DNA from: CAVUAT01 sp963739545
GTDB taxonomy: Bacteria > Actinomycetota > Thermoleophilia > Solirubrobacterales > 70-9
NCBI GenBank assembly: GCA_963739545.1
Contig: CAVUAT010000014.1
Span: 868,001-932,000, forward strand
Reading direction: 5' to 3'
Length of the DNA: 64,000 nucleotides
This document shows, piece after piece, positions 38,225 to 47,152 of this stretch; the first letter of the stretch is position 1; each line of letters starts with the position of its first letter. Both the position numbers and the translations under genes were made by a program. The notes beneath the pieces are model-generated. The model did not search any database. It saw nothing but the letters and a program-made list of their open reading frames with translations, and was not told where the DNA came from.

Positions 38225-38715
38225 GCATCTATGGAGTCAGCTTCGACATGGTCGGCAAGCAGCCGATCGTGCTCCTGAAGACCGTCGAGGGCAACAAGTT
38301 CCTGCCGATCTGGATCGGCCATCCCGAGGCGGCGGCGATCCTGATGAAGCTCCAAGGGGCCTCGACGCCGAGGCCGATGACGCACGATCTGCTCTCCGAG
38401 GTGCTGGAGTCGATGGACGCCAAGTGCGAGAAGGTCTCGGTCACGGAGCTGCGCGACAACACCTTTTACGCCTCGATCACGATCTCGTCCAACGGCTCCG
38501 AGCTCGAGATCGACTCGCGCCCGTCCGACGCCCTCGCCCTGGCGGTTCGCTGCTCGGCGCCGATCTTTGCCGCCGACGACGTGATCGAGGAGTCAGCGAT
38601 CGAGTTCGAGGACGGTGCCGCGCCCGAGGACACCGAGGAGGTCGTCGACAAGTTCAAGGAGTTCCTCGACAACGTCTCGCCCGAGGACTTCGCCGAAGGC
38701 GACGAACCGCGGTAG
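38221..38715 (+). CDS. Bifunctional nuclease family protein (DUF151)
   Basis: 164 residues from ATG 38221. The DUF151 core (VGKQPIVLLKTVEGNKFLPIWIG-like start, EAAAILMKLQG, RPMTHDLL, FYASITI and SRPSDALALAVR) is complete. An acidic tail follows (EDTEEVVDKFKEFLDN), as in other actinobacterial members that sometimes carry a UVR-like end. The family has RNase and DNase activity reported in plants and is linked to stress responses. A TTG at 38212 lies 6 bases after GGGAG and is an alternative start adding three residues. It is downstream of tRNA-Ile. Confidence 0.88.
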   Translation: MSIYGVSFDMVGKQPIVLLKTVEGNKFLPIWIGHPEAAAILMKLQGASTPRPMTHDLLSEVLESMDAKCEKVSVTELRDNTFYASITISSNGSELEIDSRPSDALALAVRCSAPIFAADDVIEESAIEFEDGAAPEDTEEVVDKFKEFLDNVSPEDFAEGDEPR

Positions 38716-38738
38716 GGGCGCGCGACTCAGGTCCCACC

Positions 38739-38932
38739 GAGCCACTGAGCCCTGGCGTTCGTCAAGCGCTTCGCCTAAGGGCGCGCGACGCCGGTCCCGC
38801 TCAGCGACTTCGAAGCGCCGGGTAGCGCGTAGCGCGCCCGCTTTATGGCGCCCGCGTCCACCACGCAAAGGAGCCACTCAGCCCTGGCGTTCGTCAAGCG
38901 CGTCGCCTAAGGGCGCGCGACGCCGGTCCCGC
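38739..38932. repeat. Direct repeat that duplicates the 3' end of the second ddl gene
   Basis: A unit of about 62 bases (core GCCCTGGCGTTCGTCAAGCG, then CGCCTAAGGGCGCGCGACG) occurs at 38739-38800 and 38871-38932 with three differences. The right copy includes the stop codon and last codons of ddl on the minus strand; the left copy is the same piece stranded downstream. A shorter related piece lies at 38715-38740. Confidence 0.7.
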
Positions 38933-39876
38933 CGAGCGAGGTCGACCCGCTGGGTGGCGCTCCCGCCAATTGCAGGATGCGCTCTACGAGCTCCACGAAC
39001 CCGACCCCCGCCGCCTCGGCCGCCATCGGGAACAGGCTCGTGTCGGTCAGCCCCGGGATCGCGTTGACCTCGAGCAGCTGCGGGCCGTCGTCGCCGAGCA
39101 TCAGGTCGACCCGGGCGAAGCCGCAGCAGCCGAGCGTCTCGTAGGCGGCCAGGGCGTGGGCCTGCACGGCGGCGGTGACGTCGTCGGGCAGCTCGGCGGG
39201 GCAGGCGTAGTCGGTGCGCCCGATCTCGTAACGCGCCTCGAAGTCGTAGCGGTCGCCCTGTCGCGGGATCGCCTCGACCACCGGCAGCGCGTCGGAGCCG
39301 AGAATGCCGACCGCCAGCTCGCGGCCCTCGACGTAGCGCTCGAGCATCACCCGGTCGTCGTAGCTGAAGGCGGCGAGCAGCGCGGCCGGGACCTCGCCGG
39401 CGTCGGCGGCGAACTTGACGCCGAGCGAGGAGCCCTGGCTGGCGGGCTTCACCACCAGCGGGAAGCCGAGCCGCTCCTCGATCTCGGAGAGCGTGTCGGC
39501 GGCACCGAGCTCGCGGAAGGCGGTGGAGTTGAACGCGGCCCAGTCGGGGGTCGCCCCGCCGGAAGCCCGCAGCACGTGCTTGGCCGCGACCTTGTCCATG
39601 CAGAGCGCGCAGGCGGCGACGCCCGGGCCCGGTGTAGGGGAGCCCGAGGATCTCGAGCAGCTCCTGCACGGTGCCGTCCTCGCCGCCGGGGCCGTGCAGG
39701 GCGATGAACACGACCTCGGGCTCCGCATCGCGAAGGCTCGTGACCAAGCCGGCGCCGATGTCGAGCGGGATGGACTCGTGACCGAGCGAGTCGAGCGCGT
39801 CCTCGACCCTCGCCGCCGAGCGCAGCGAGACGCCCCGCTCGAGCGACTTGCCGCCCTTCAACACCGCGACCCTCAC
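38907..39876 (-). CDS. ddl: D-alanine--D-alanine ligase (copy 2), one frameshift
   Basis: ATP-grasp ligase of about 322 residues when repaired. N-terminal frame: VAVLKGGKSLERGVSLRSA, ALHGPGGEDGTVQELLEILG and LPYTG. One base is extra near 39634 (GGGCCCGGG). The second frame then continues ACALCMDKVAAKHVL, LVVKPASQGSSLGVKF, RVDLMLGDDGPQLLEVNAIPG-like and TDTSLFPMAAE. The start is GTG at 39876 overlapping the upstream aminotransferase stop (GTGA). It differs clearly from the ddl at 649, so the two are not a recent copy. The C-terminus ends in the duplicated repeat at 38871. Confidence 0.85.
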
Positions 39877-41262
39877 GGGTCCCTCCGCGGGCGCCGCATC
39901 GGGAGCACGTCGGCACCGGGTTCCTCGGAAGCCGGCTCCACATCGACCACGCTGGTGCTCGCTGCGTCAGCGTTTCGTAGAGCGCGACCTGCTCCGCGAC
40001 GACGGCGCCGATGCGGCGGATGCCCTCGCGGATCTCGTCCTCGTTCGAGCCCGAGAAGTTGAGGCGCATCGAGGCGCCGCCGCGGCCGTCGACGTAGGCG
40101 GCTCGGCCGGGGACGAAGGCGACGTTCTCGCGGAGCGCCTTGGCGAGGAGGTCGGTGGTGTCGATGAAGTCGGGAAGGGTGGCCCACACGAACAGGCCGC
40201 CTTCGGGCGTCGTCCACTCGGCCTGCTCGGGGAAGTGGGTCTCGAGGGCTTCCAGCATCGCGTCGCGGCGCCCGCGGTAGATCTCGATCAGGTCGGAGAT
40301 GTACTCGTGCCAGCGCCCCTCGGCGAAGTACTCGCGGACGAAGTACTGGGTCAGGGTCGAGGTGCAGAGGTCTGCGGCCTGCTTGCCGAGCCCGATCTTC
40401 TCCAGCACGGGCGGGGGCGCGACGACCCAGCCGACGCGGATCCCGGGCGAGAGGATCTTCGAGAAGGTGCCGAGATAGAGCACGTAGTCGCCGCCGTCGA
40501 GTGCGTAGAGCGTCTGCTGCGGCTCGCCCTCGAAGCGCAGCAGGCCGTACGGGTTGTCCTCGAGCACCAGGACCTCGTGCTCGCGGGCGAGCTCGACGAG
40601 CCGCACGCGGCGCTCGGCCGAGAGCGTCACCCCGGCGGGGTTCTGGAAGCTCGGCACCGAGTAGATGAACTTCGGCCGCCGCCCCTCACGAACGAGCCGG
40701 TCGAGGACGGACTCGAGCTCGTCGACTCGCATGCCGTCGTCGTCCGTGGTCACCTGGATCACGTCGGCCTCGTAGCTGCAGAAGGTGGGGACGGCGCCGG
40801 GGTATGTGGGGGCCTCGCAGATCACGGGGTCGCCCGGGTCGATGAGCGTCTTCGCGACCAGGTCGATCGCCTGCTGCCCGCCGGTCGTGACGATCAGGTC
40901 GTCGGGGTCCGGCGACATCCCCTCGGCCTCCATCACCTCGACGATGCATGCCCTGGTCTCGGCGAAGCCCTCGGTCGGCCCGTACTGCAGCGCCTCGGCC
41001 GAGGACTCGTGCGCGATTCGGGTCATCTGCGCCGCGAAGGCCTCGGGCGGGAAGGCCGAGGTGTCGGGAAGCCCGCCGGCGAGCGAGATGACCTCGGGGC
41101 GTGCGGTGATCGCCATCAGGTCGCGCATCGCCGACGAGCGCATGACCTGGGTTCTCTTGGCGAAGAGGCCCGCGTAGCGCTCGAGGTCGCGCGAGGTCGT
41201 GTGGGCGCGCCGGCGCGGGCGCGCCTGCGGCTCGCCGCTACCGGGACGGGGGTCTTGTCCAT
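39873..41262 (-). CDS. PLP-dependent aminotransferase (class I/II, LysN/MocR-like), frameshifted near the ends
   Basis: Fold type I aminotransferase acting on an amino acid/2-oxo acid pair; related enzymes include 2-aminoadipate transaminase. Signatures: AGGLPDTSAFPPEAF, ALQYGPTEGF, VTTGGQQAIDLVAKTL, VPSFQNPAGVTLS, LEDNPYGLLRF and the PLP lysine in LGTFSKILSPGIRVGWV. Near 39965 the frame should shift so that the protein ends in LPMRRPRRDP with a TGA that overlaps the ddl GTG. The unshifted frame runs on into ddl. The start is uncertain: ATG 41262 needs another indel near 41200, while 41143 is the first clean ATG. It is probably co-transcribed with ddl. Confidence 0.82.
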
Positions 41263-41342
41263 GAGGTTCGCTGATCGCGACAGTGTTGCGTAGAGGCGGC
41301 GGGCTGCGCGGCCGCTCCCCTGTAGCCTTCTCCCGCTCGATC

Positions 41343-41795
41343 ATGGACTTCCTCTCGCTTTGTCAGGGCCTAGGTGTGGCCATCTCAGTGGGCCTCGTGA
41401 TCGGGGTCGTGCTGCCGCCGATCATGCCCACGTGGGGCGTGCTCGCGGGCGCCGCCCCGCTCGGGATCGTGGTCTGCGCGTTCATCCTCACCGGCGAGGA
41501 CGAGCCGATCTGGCCCGCCTTCATCGTCGGCCTGCTCGGGGCAGGCCTCGCTGCCGTCGTCTCGCGCGACGTGGCGGCCGGAGCCGGCCGCCGCGCCCGT
41601 GGTGGGACCGAGATCGGGGCCTCCGCGCCGCTCGGGGTCACGGCCCTCGTAGTCCTCGCCGCGGTCGTCGTCGCGGCTTTGAGCTTGGTGGCACCGCCCT
41701 TCTCGCTCGTCGCGCTGGTGGCCCTGGCCTGGATCTGGCTGATGCGCCGCCGCCGCGCCGAGCAGAAGCACGAGGGCCTGCGGGTCCTCCGTTGA
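41343..41795 (+). CDS. Small polytopic membrane protein, unknown function
   Basis: 150 residues with about four membrane segments (LGVAISVGLVIGVVLPP, AGAAPLGIVVCAFIL, GVTALVVLAAVVVAALSLV and a last FSLVALVALAWIWLM) and a basic tail (RRRRAEQKHEG). The middle loop has an Arg-rich segment (RDVAAGAGRRARGG). The ATG at 41343 overlaps the minus-strand CAT at 41344, at the divergent junction with the aminotransferase. It lies 7 bases before the phosphodiesterase gene and is probably co-transcribed. No family was recognised. Confidence 0.7.
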   Translation: MDFLSLCQGLGVAISVGLVIGVVLPPIMPTWGVLAGAAPLGIVVCAFILTGEDEPIWPAFIVGLLGAGLAAVVSRDVAAGAGRRARGGTEIGASAPLGVTALVVLAAVVVAALSLVAPPFSLVALVALAWIWLMRRRRAEQKHEGLRVLR

Positions 41796-41802
41796 TCTCC
41801 CC

Positions 41803-43821
41803 GTGAACCGCAAGCTCGTACTGGTGGTCGTCGACGCCATGCACCCCGGCAGGCTCCGGGACGCGATGGAGTCGGGCGCCGCCCCGACCTTCGCCGCCCT
41901 CGCCGAGCGCGGGAACCTGATCGACGACATGGTCTCGAGCTTCCCTTCGGTGACGCCGGTCTGCTGCTCGGAGATGCTGACCGGCGTCGGCCCCGGGCAC
42001 CACGGCGTGATGGGGATGAACTGGTTCCACCGCCTCGAGCGCCGCTACATCGAGTACGGCTCCTCGTTCGAGGCCACGCGGACCTTCGGGCTGTTCCGAG
42101 CGATGTACGACCTCGTCTACAACATGAACCTCGACCACCTGAGCTGGGAGACCGAGACGGTCTTCGAGCGCCTCGGCGACGCGGGCGTGCGAACCGCCGC
42201 CACGCCGTTCCTGATCTACCGGGGACGGCGCCGTCACGAGCTCGGCCTCGAGGGTCTGGCCAAGCGAGCCGCCGCCGCCGCCAACTTCCGCCACGCCGTC
42301 TGGGGCCCCGACGAGTTCTTCTACGGCGACCTCTACGCCAGCCGCTCGACGGGCTGCGGCCCGAGCTTCACCCGGCCGGGCAGCCGCGACGAGTACTCGG
42401 CGTGCGTCGGCGAGGAGCTCGTGCGCGAGGGTGCCTACGACTTCATGCTCTTCAGCCTGCCCGACAACGACTTCCACTCGCACCGCTTCGGGCCCGATGC
42501 GACCAGCGTCTCGATCGCCAAGGCCGACGTCGCGTTCTCGCGGATCGTCGAGGCGGGCGGCGGGATGGACGCCTTCCTCGCCGACAATGCGGTGATCCTG
42601 ACCGCGGACCACGCGCAATCCGACGTCGAGCACGGCCTTCCCCTTGCCGACTCGCTGGCGGGCGACTGGCACGTGCTGCAGCCGAACGAGGACCAGCCCG
42701 ACGACGCCGAGATCGCGGTCAGCCCGACCTCGCGCGCCGGAGCCGTCTACGTCCTCGAGTCGGGCACCGGCCACGCCACCCTTCACGAGCGTGTCCGCGA
42801 CCACCTGCGTGAGCTCGAAGGCGTCGACCTCGTCGCCTGGCTCGCCCGGGAGGACGGCGGTCCAGTCAGCCGCGAGGGCGTCGGCCTCGACCTCGACGGC
42901 GACGTGCGGGCCGTGGTCGTCCGCGACGGGCACGAGCTGAGCTTTCGTCCAGGCGGCCAGCTTCGCGACGAGCGCGGCGCGAAGTGGCAGCTCGCGGGCG
43001 AGCCCGAGGCGCTCGGCGCCGACATCACACGTGGCTTCTTCGACGCCGGGGAGTACCCGGACGGTCTCTCGCGCCTGTGGTCCGCGCTGACCGCTCCGCA
43101 CGCCGGCGACGTCATGATCTCCGCCGGTGACGGCTACGAGTGCATCGACTGGGGCGGGGTCAGCCACACCGGCGGCGGCAGCCACGGCGCGCTCAGCCGC
43201 GAGGACTCGCTGGCGCCCCTGCTGATGGTCGGCTGCGGCCCCGACGACCCCGCCGAGCAGCAGTGGTCGCTGCGCGACATCTCCCCGGTCATCCTCGAGT
43301 CACTTCGGGATCCGCCCCGGCAGGGGGGCCGGATGAGCCCGGTCGGGACCGCCCGCAGGATCGGCCGCGGCGCACGGCGCTCCGAGAACTGGATCCAACT
43401 CTTCCAGTTCGGAATCGTCGGCGCCTCCGGATACGTGGTCAACCTGACCGTGTTCGCTGTGCTGACCGGGGCGGGCCTCTTCTTCCGCGACGGCAGCGAC
43501 GGCCTCGGCGTGCACCACATCCCCGCCGCGATCCTCGCCTTCTCCGTCGCCGTCTCGAACAACTTCTTCTGGAACCGCCACTGGACGTTCAGCGCTCGCG
43601 AGGGGCACGCCGGCTTCCAGGCCGCGCGCTTCTTCACGGTCAGCGTCCTCGCGCTCGGGATCAACCTCGTCGTGCTCGAGGCGCTGATCCGCGCCGACGT
43701 CACCGAGCTCGCCGCGCAGGCGGTTGCGGTCGCCGTCGCGATGCCGTTCAACTTCATCGGCAACAAGATCTGGACCTTCGACGAGCCGCCCCCGGAGGCA
43801 GATCCAGGGCCTCGAGGTTGA
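41803..43821 (+). CDS. Alkaline-phosphatase-superfamily phosphodiesterase fused to a GtrA membrane domain
   Basis: Residues 1-505 are a type I phosphodiesterase/nucleotide pyrophosphatase-like enzyme: LVVVDAMHPGRL (first metal Asp), VSSFPSVTPVCCSEMLTG (nucleophile Thr region), LFSLPDNDFHSHRFGP, LTADHAQSDV and SHTGGGSHGAL (metal histidines). Residues 511-672 are a GtrA family domain with four membrane segments (LFQFGIVGASGYVVNLTVF, SNNFFWNRHWTF, FFTVSVLALGINLVV, NFIGNKIWTF). An in-frame ATG at 43333 with GGGGG upstream starts the GtrA part, and a G6 run lies just before it. Two separate genes joined by a missed indel are therefore also possible. The start at 41803 is GTG. Confidence 0.82.
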   Translation: MNRKLVLVVVDAMHPGRLRDAMESGAAPTFAALAERGNLIDDMVSSFPSVTPVCCSEMLTGVGPGHHGVMGMNWFHRLERRYIEYGSSFEATRTFGLFRAMYDLVYNMNLDHLSWETETVFERLGDAGVRTAATPFLIYRGRRRHELGLEGLAKRAAAAANFRHAVWGPDEFFYGDLYASRSTGCGPSFTRPGSRDEYSACVGEELVREGAYDFMLFSLPDNDFHSHRFGPDATSVSIAKADVAFSRIVEAGGGMDAFLADNAVILTADHAQSDVEHGLPLADSLAGDWHVLQPNEDQPDDAEIAVSPTSRAGAVYVLESGTGHATLHERVRDHLRELEGVDLVAWLAREDGGPVSREGVGLDLDGDVRAVVVRDGHELSFRPGGQLRDERGAKWQLAGEPEALGADITRGFFDAGEYPDGLSRLWSALTAPHAGDVMISAGDGYECIDWGGVSHTGGGSHGALSREDSLAPLLMVGCGPDDPAEQQWSLRDISPVILESLRDPPRQGGRMSPVGTARRIGRGARRSENWIQLFQFGIVGASGYVVNLTVFAVLTGAGLFFRDGSDGLGVHHIPAAILAFSVAVSNNFFWNRHWTFSAREGHAGFQAARFFTVSVLALGINLVVLEALIRADVTELAAQAVAVAVAMPFNFIGNKIWTFDEPPPEADPGPRG

Positions 43822-45517
43822 GCGTGCGCCCCTGGCTCGCGGGCGCGCTCGCTGCCTCGATCGCCTCCCTTTCGGCAGCTTCGCTGCTCGCCTTCGCGGC
43901 TCCCGCCGACGCGCAGGCGCCGGAGCCCGGCAGCACAGAGCCCCAGACCACCGGCACCCAGACCACCGAGACGGAGAAGCCCGAGGTCTCCGAGGCCCGG
44001 GCGGTCGATATCGCCAGAACCGACCCGAAGGCGGTCGAGGCCCTGCGCGACCCCGACGTCTATCCCTCGGCCTACCGCTCGGACGCCGACGGCGACTGGG
44101 AGGTCGGGTTCTTCGCGACGGGCGAGCAGAGGCTCCAGGTCGTCGTCGACGACGAGAGCGGCGAGATCGAGGAGGCGTGGACTGGGTACCAGATCTCGTG
44201 GAAGATGGCCCGCGGCTACGACGGCGCCTTCGGCCGCAAGCTGAACGCGCCCTATATCTGGATCCCGCTCTGCCTGATCTTCGTTGCGGGCCTGCTCGAC
44301 TGGCGCCGCCCCTTCCGCGTCGCGCACCTCGACCTCCTGGTGCTCGTCGCCGGCTTCGGCGTCTCGCACTTCTTCTTCAACCGCGGCGAGATCGGCCTCT
44401 CGGTCCCGCTCGCCTACCCGGCGCTGATCTACCTGCTGGCGCGAACGCTCTGGCTCGCCTTCCGGGGCGGTGACGGGCTGAGACCCTCGCTGCCGCTGAC
44501 GGTGCTCGCGGTCGCGACAGTGGCGCTGGTGGGCTTCCGGATCGGGCTCAACGTCGCCGACTCGAACGTGATCGACGTCGGCTATGCGGGGGTGATCGGG
44601 GGCGACAAGATCTCCGACGGCGAGCCGCTCTACGGCGACTTCCCCGATGACAACTCGCGCGGCGACACGTACGGCCCCCTCGCCTATTACGTGTACCAGC
44701 CCTTCGAGCAGGTCTTCGCCTGGAGCGGGGACTGGGACGAGCTGCCGGCGGCCCACGCCGCCTCGATCTTCTTCGACCTCGCAACGATCGCGCTCCTGTT
44801 CCTGCTCGGCCGCCGACTGCGCGCGGGCCCGCGCGGGACCCGGCTCGGGGTCCTGCTCGCCTTCGCGTGGACGGCGTGCCCGTACACGGCGTTCGCCCTC
44901 GAGTCGAACACCAACGACGCCCTGGTCTCGATGCTCCTGGCCGCGACGCTGCTGGTGCTGGCCTCGCCCGCGGCGCGGGGGGCGATGCTGGCGTTGGCGA
45001 CCGCGACGAAGTTCGCGCCGATCGTGCTCGCCCCGCTGTTCTCGACGTACGACACCGCGCGGAGTGGCGAGGGGGGGACGGCCGCGCGCACGCCGCTGCG
45101 CCGTCTGCTCGGCGTCGCCGCGCCCTTCGCGCTCGCCTTCGCCGCGGCGACCCTCGCCGTCATGGCACAGACGCTGATCGACCCCGGCGTCGGCACTTTC
45201 TGGGACCGCACGATCGGCAACCAGGCGGGCCGTGACTCGCCGTTCAGCGTCTGGGGCCAGGAGCCCTCGCTCGGGTGGCTGCACACGGTCGTCAAGGCGT
45301 CCGTAGTCGGCCTCGCGCTGCTGGTGGCCTTCGTTCCCCGCCGGCGCAGCCCGGTCACGGTCGCCGCGCTCGGAGCCGCGGTGCTGATCGCCCTCCAGCT
45401 CACCGTCGAGCACTGGTTCTACCTCTACATCCCCTGGTTCCTGCCGTTCCTGTTCATCGCGCTGCTAGGGACCGCCAGCTGCTCAGAGTCGGAGCGGCGC
45501 CTTGGCGCCGCGATTGA
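43818..45517 (+). CDS. Membrane glycosyltransferase (mannosyltransferase-like) with N-terminal PepSY-like domain
   Basis: A signal peptide (WLAGALAASIASLSAASLLA, cut near ADAQA) is followed by a short soluble domain (DVYPSAYRSDADGDWEVGF, QRLQVVVDDESGEIEEAWTG) of PepSY type. About ten membrane segments of a GT87/DUF2029-like polyprenol-phosphate sugar transferase follow (GLDWRRPF region, SRGDTYGPLAYYVYQPFEQ, LESNTNDALVSMLLAAT and ATATKFAPIVLAPL). The start is TTG 43818 overlapping the previous stop (TTGA), or GTG 43824. The true stop is unclear: this frame runs past 45517 into the antisense phosphoesterase gene. Stops in the other frames at 45466 and 45515 suggest an indel near the end. Confidence 0.72.
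45494..45511 (+). terminator. Hairpin at the end of the glycosyltransferase gene
   Basis: Inverted repeat GCGGCGCC / GGCGCCGC with a TT loop, between two convergent genes. No T-run; it could serve both. Confidence 0.45.
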
Positions 45518-45560
45518 TTCGGCGGCGCCAGCGGTCCCGCCGGGTTGCGAGACGACGGGC

Positions 45561-46340
45561 TCAGCCCGAAACGGGCTCCAGAACCTGCGTGATCGAACGC
45601 GCAAGGCCGTCGTCGCCGACGTCCACGAGCACGCCCATCACCCAGATGTCGTCGGTCGCGGTCTCGAAACGGATCGGCATCTGGGTGCGGAAGGCCTCAA
45701 GCGCCTGCTCCCGCTTGACGCCGATCACGCCCGAGCGCGAGCCGGTCATCCCGACGTCGGTGATGTGGGCTGTGCCGCCCGGCAGCACTCGCGCGTCTGC
45801 GGTCGGCACGTGGGTGTGGGTGCCGACGACGGCGGCTGCGCGGCCGTCGAGGTGCCAGCCCATAGCCACCTTCTCGCTCGTCAGCTCGGCGTGGAAGTCG
45901 ACGAAGACCGCGTCGGCCGCGCCCTTGAGGCGTTCCACGATCTCGTCGGCGACGGGGAAGGGGGAGCGCTCGACCTGCAGGTGAAGCGCACCGCTGAGGT
46001 TGACGACCGCGACCCGCATCCCGGCGGCGTCGACGATGACGTGGCCGCGGCCGGGGTTGCCCTCGGGGAAGTTGGCCGGCCTGAGGATCCGCTGCTCGGT
46101 GTCGAGGTAGGAGTGGACCTCGCGGTGGCGATAGGTGTGGTTGCCGAGAGTGATCACCGCGGCGCCCGCGTCGAAGATCGCTTGCGCCGTGTCGGGGGTG
46201 ATGCCGACTCCGCCGCCGACGTTCTCGCCGTTGACGACGACCAAGTCCGGCAGGTGCTGCTCGCGCAGCGACGGCATCGCCGCGGCGAGCCCCTCCCGGC
46301 CGGGCTTGCCGACTACGTCGCCGATGAACAGGACTCGCAT
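45561..46340 (-). CDS. ymdB: YmdB-family metallophosphoesterase
   Basis: 259 residues, the normal size for the TIGR00282/YmdB family of 2',3'-cyclic nucleotide phosphodiesterases, which in Bacillus affects sporulation and biofilm choice. Metal-binding motifs are visible: FIGDVVGKPGREG, VVNGENVGGGVGI, ITLGNHTY, VDFHAELTSEKVAMGW and GTHTHVPTAD (in part), and TDVGMTGSRSGVIG. A TACGCT hexamer lies 7 bases before the ATG, suggesting a leaderless message. Convergent with the glycosyltransferase, divergent from the ABC transporter. Confidence 0.93.
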   Translation of the reverse strand: MRVLFIGDVVGKPGREGLAAAMPSLREQHLPDLVVVNGENVGGGVGITPDTAQAIFDAGAAVITLGNHTYRHREVHSYLDTEQRILRPANFPEGNPGRGHVIVDAAGMRVAVVNLSGALHLQVERSPFPVADEIVERLKGAADAVFVDFHAELTSEKVAMGWHLDGRAAAVVGTHTHVPTADARVLPGGTAHITDVGMTGSRSGVIGVKREQALEAFRTQMPIRFETATDDIWVMGVLVDVGDDGLARSITQVLEPVSG

Positions 46341-46395
46341 CGAGCGCAGCGTAACTGTGGAGCGGCGCGGCGACCGCTCCCGCTAGGTTGGCGCG

Positions 46396-47136
46396 ATGGC
46401 GGCGACGAGCAGCAGCGAGGCCCCGCAGCCGGCGCTGGTCGCTGAGCGGCTCAGCAAGTCCTTCGGCGAGCGCAGGGCCCTCCAGGACGTCAGCTTCGAC
46501 GTGAAGAAGGGCGAGCTGCTCGCGGTGCTCGGCCCGAACGGCGCCGGCAAGACGACGATGCTCGGCCTGCTCGCCGGGATCAGGGAGCCGGACTCCGGCT
46601 CGTTCGAGGTCCCCGGCGGCGAGGTCGGCTGGGTGCCCCAGCAGGCCGCCCTGTATCGCCGCCTCACGGTTGCCGAGAACCTGAAGCTCTTCGCACGTCT
46701 CGAGGGCTCGCCGGATCCCGACGCAACGGTCGACGCGATGCTGGCCCAGACCGGCCTCGCCGAGCGCCGCGACGACCAGGTCTCGACCCTCTCGGGTGGC
46801 AATCAGCAGCGCATCAACATCGCGATCGGCCTTCTCGCTGAGCCGTCCGTGCTGTTGCTCGACGAGCCGAGCGCCGGCCTCGACCCCGCGCAGCGCATTC
46901 GCCTCTGGGACTTCGTTTCGGGCCTCGCGAAGGCGGGCACCACCGTCATCTACTCGACCCACCAGATCGAGGAGGCGACCCACTACGGCGACCGCCTGCT
47001 GGTCCTCGCGGACGGCGAGAAGCTGTTCGAGGGGACGTTCCCGTCGCTGCGCCGCGAGGCCGGCGCCGCGCCGCAGGGCGAGCCCGGCGACCCCGAGGCC
47101 GACTTCGTTCGCTTCCTGAAGGCGAAGGGTCACTGA
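46396..47136 (+). CDS. ABC transporter ATP-binding protein
   Basis: 246 residues. Walker A GPNGAGKTT, Q-loop VPQQAALY, signature LSGGNQQRINIA, Walker B VLLLDEPSAGLDP and the H-loop STHQIEEA are all present. The C-terminal extension (GEPGDPEADFVRFL) is typical of ABC-2-type exporter ATPases. It pairs with the permease 17 bases downstream. TAGGTT lies 6 bases before the ATG. Substrate unknown; drug, lipid or polysaccharide export are the usual roles. Confidence 0.92.
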   Translation: MAATSSSEAPQPALVAERLSKSFGERRALQDVSFDVKKGELLAVLGPNGAGKTTMLGLLAGIREPDSGSFEVPGGEVGWVPQQAALYRRLTVAENLKLFARLEGSPDPDATVDAMLAQTGLAERRDDQVSTLSGGNQQRINIAIGLLAEPSVLLLDEPSAGLDPAQRIRLWDFVSGLAKAGTTVIYSTHQIEEATHYGDRLLVLADGEKLFEGTFPSLRREAGAAPQGEPGDPEADFVRFLKAKGH

Positions 47137-47152
47137 TGGCGGGCCGTCACTG

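Noticed and set aside
43140..46445. 1101-residue open frame on the plus strand
   Set aside because: Only the central part (from about 43818) is a real glycosyltransferase. The first part is a shadow of the phosphodiesterase-GtrA gene and the last part lies antisense to ymdB.
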